Positions 63,345 to 64,000 of a stretch of DNA of 64,000 nt are shown here, one piece after another. Position numbers and translations under genes: made by a program. This DNA is from Geodermatophilus normandii. GTDB lineage: Bacteria > Actinomycetota > Actinomycetes > Mycobacteriales > Geodermatophilaceae. The stretch is taken from assembly GCF_003182485.1 (NCBI RefSeq), contig NZ_QGTX01000001.1, positions 3,992,001 through 4,056,000 of the forward strand, in the 5' to 3' direction. Numbering within the stretch: position 1 is the stretch's first letter; every line of letters begins with the position of its first letter. Below the pieces are notes generated by a model, which did no database searches, was not told the origin of the DNA, and saw only the letters and a list, made by a program, of their open reading frames with translations.

Positions 63345-64000
63345 TCAGTCGGCCGCGCGCTGGTAGTAGTCGTCGCCCACCCGGAACGGGCGGGTGGTCG
63401 TGGCCTCGCCCTCCTGGCCGATGCTCTCGAGCGCCTCGCGGGTGCTCTGGCCCTCCTCGCGGGCGGCCAGGTAGGCGTCGTAGTCGTCGGCGCTGACCAC
63501 GCGGACCTCGAAGTTCATGTACGCGTGGTAGCTCCCGCACAGCTCGGCGCACCGGCCCACGTAGGCACCCTCCTGGTTGGGGTGCACCTCGAAGACGTTG
63601 TCCCGGCCGTTCTCGTTGCCCGGGATGACGTCGAGCTTGAAGAGGAACTCCGGCACCCAGAACGAGTGGATGACGTCGGCGGAGGCGACCTCGAACCGGA
63701 CGTCCTGGTCGACCGGGATCACCAGGATCGGGATCTCGTCCGTGGCGCCGACGGTGTTGACCGGCTCGCCGTCCGGACCGGTGGTCTCGGGGTAGACGAA
63801 CTGCCAGTTCCACTTGAACGCGTTGACCGCGATGGTGGTGTCGGGGTCGTCGCTGCGCTCCATGACGTCGTTCTGGACGGTCACGGTGAAGAAGAACAGG
63901 CCCGCGATGATGATGAACGGGAAGATCGAGTACGCGATCTCCAGCGGGAGGTTGTAGGCCGTCTGCCGCGGGAGGTCGTCGCCCTTCTTCCGGTGCATGA
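63345..64000 (-). CDS. ctaC: Cytochrome c oxidase subunit II, 5' end outside window
   Basis: CuA-bearing subunit of the aa3 oxidase; about 218 C-terminal residues are present. The remaining TM helix is IAYSIFPFIIIAGLFFFTV. The cupredoxin domain has the CuA ligands in ADVIHSFWVPEF (His) and GRCAELCGSYHAYMNFEV (Cys, Glu, Cys, His, Met). The signal peptide and first TM helix lie beyond the right edge, so the internal Met at 63998 is not the start. The conserved aromatic patch is in FKWNWQFVYPE. Confidence 0.95.
   Translation of the reverse strand, partial: MHRKKGDDLPRQTAYNLPLEIAYSIFPFIIIAGLFFFTVTVQNDVMERSDDPDTTIAVNAFKWNWQFVYPETTGPDGEPVNTVGATDEIPILVIPVDQDVRFEVASADVIHSFWVPEFLFKLDVIPGNENGRDNVFEVHPNQEGAYVGRCAELCGSYHAYMNFEVRVVSADDYDAYLAAREEGQSTREALESIGQEGEATTTRPFRVGDDYYQRAAD

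Overview
The window is very GC-rich, with almost every third codon position G or C and many GTG starts. It carries actinobacterial hallmarks: a QcrCAB/CtaE/CtaC/CtaF respiratory supercomplex, a PASTA kinase, class II DAHP synthase, a PimB-like mannosyltransferase, an actinobacterial DnaE2 cassette and actinobacterial SOS and c-di-AMP riboswitch signals. Together with the carotenoid genes this suggests a pigmented soil or rock actinobacterium, possibly Geodermatophilaceae (Geodermatophilus, Blastococcus or Modestobacter); the family assignment is inference. From memory of M. tuberculosis H37Rv, much of 17-64 kb follows the order metF/Rv2172c, idsA2, Rv2175c, pknL, aroG, Rv2179c exoribonuclease, Rv2182c acyltransferase, Rv2184c-Rv2185c, fadD15, pimB, Rv2190c, Rv2191, trpD, ctaE-qcrCAB, ctaF-ctaC. 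Lineage-specific genes are inserted in it.

Layout. 1-4 kb: minus-strand SOS operon (DUF6504, HEPN protein, truncated dnaE2) behind a perfect LexA box. 4.1-8.8 kb: YbaK deacylase, GNAT acetyltransferase, then three overlapping carotenoid-tailoring genes (CrtD-like desaturase, CruF hydratase, CruG-like glycosyltransferase). 8.8-17 kb: flavin reductase, an unrecognised membrane protein, AdoK-type kinase, CDP-alcohol phosphatidyltransferase, a lipase, and an ABC exporter coupled to a LolA/RseB-like secreted protein. 17-21.6 kb: metF, then crtE-crtI-crtB, which supply the carotenoid backbone. 21.6-33.3 kb: Rv2175c-like regulator, YtcJ-like amidohydrolase, glyA under a ZTP riboswitch, pknL-nfo, subtilase, threonine aldolase, aroG, and a phosphofructokinase with a PPi-type signature. 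33.3-41.7 kb: thioesterase, chemoreceptor, exoribonuclease, a Baeyer-Villiger monooxygenase/hydrolase/TetR operon divergent from an SDR gene, and a PlsC-type acyltransferase.

41.7-49.9 kb: two genes broken by single-base frameshifts (a small membrane protein and a ROK glucokinase), a Cys-motif protein, an ArsA-like protein with an altered P-loop, an SRPBCC protein, fadD15, pimB and an M48 protease. 50-53.8 kb: cell-wall hydrolases, namely an NlpC/P60 gene (frameshifted) behind a sigma-A promoter and c-di-AMP riboswitch, a small Cys-rich protein, and an NlpC/P60-VanY fusion. 54-57.7 kb: DEDDh exonuclease/UvrC-type fusion, RAM-domain protein, trpD and a receiver-like protein. 57.8-64 kb: ctaE-qcrC-qcrA-qcrB facing ctaC-ctaF, with two strong hairpins and a repeat-rich non-coding gap between them.

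Genome style. Genes are packed tightly. Neighbours on one strand often overlap by the four bases GTGA. Three convergent pairs share their stop codons in a CTAG. About fifteen genes have a TANNNT-like -10 box 6-8 nt before the start codon, which points to leaderless mRNAs. No tRNA, rRNA, CRISPR array, insertion sequence or prophage was seen.
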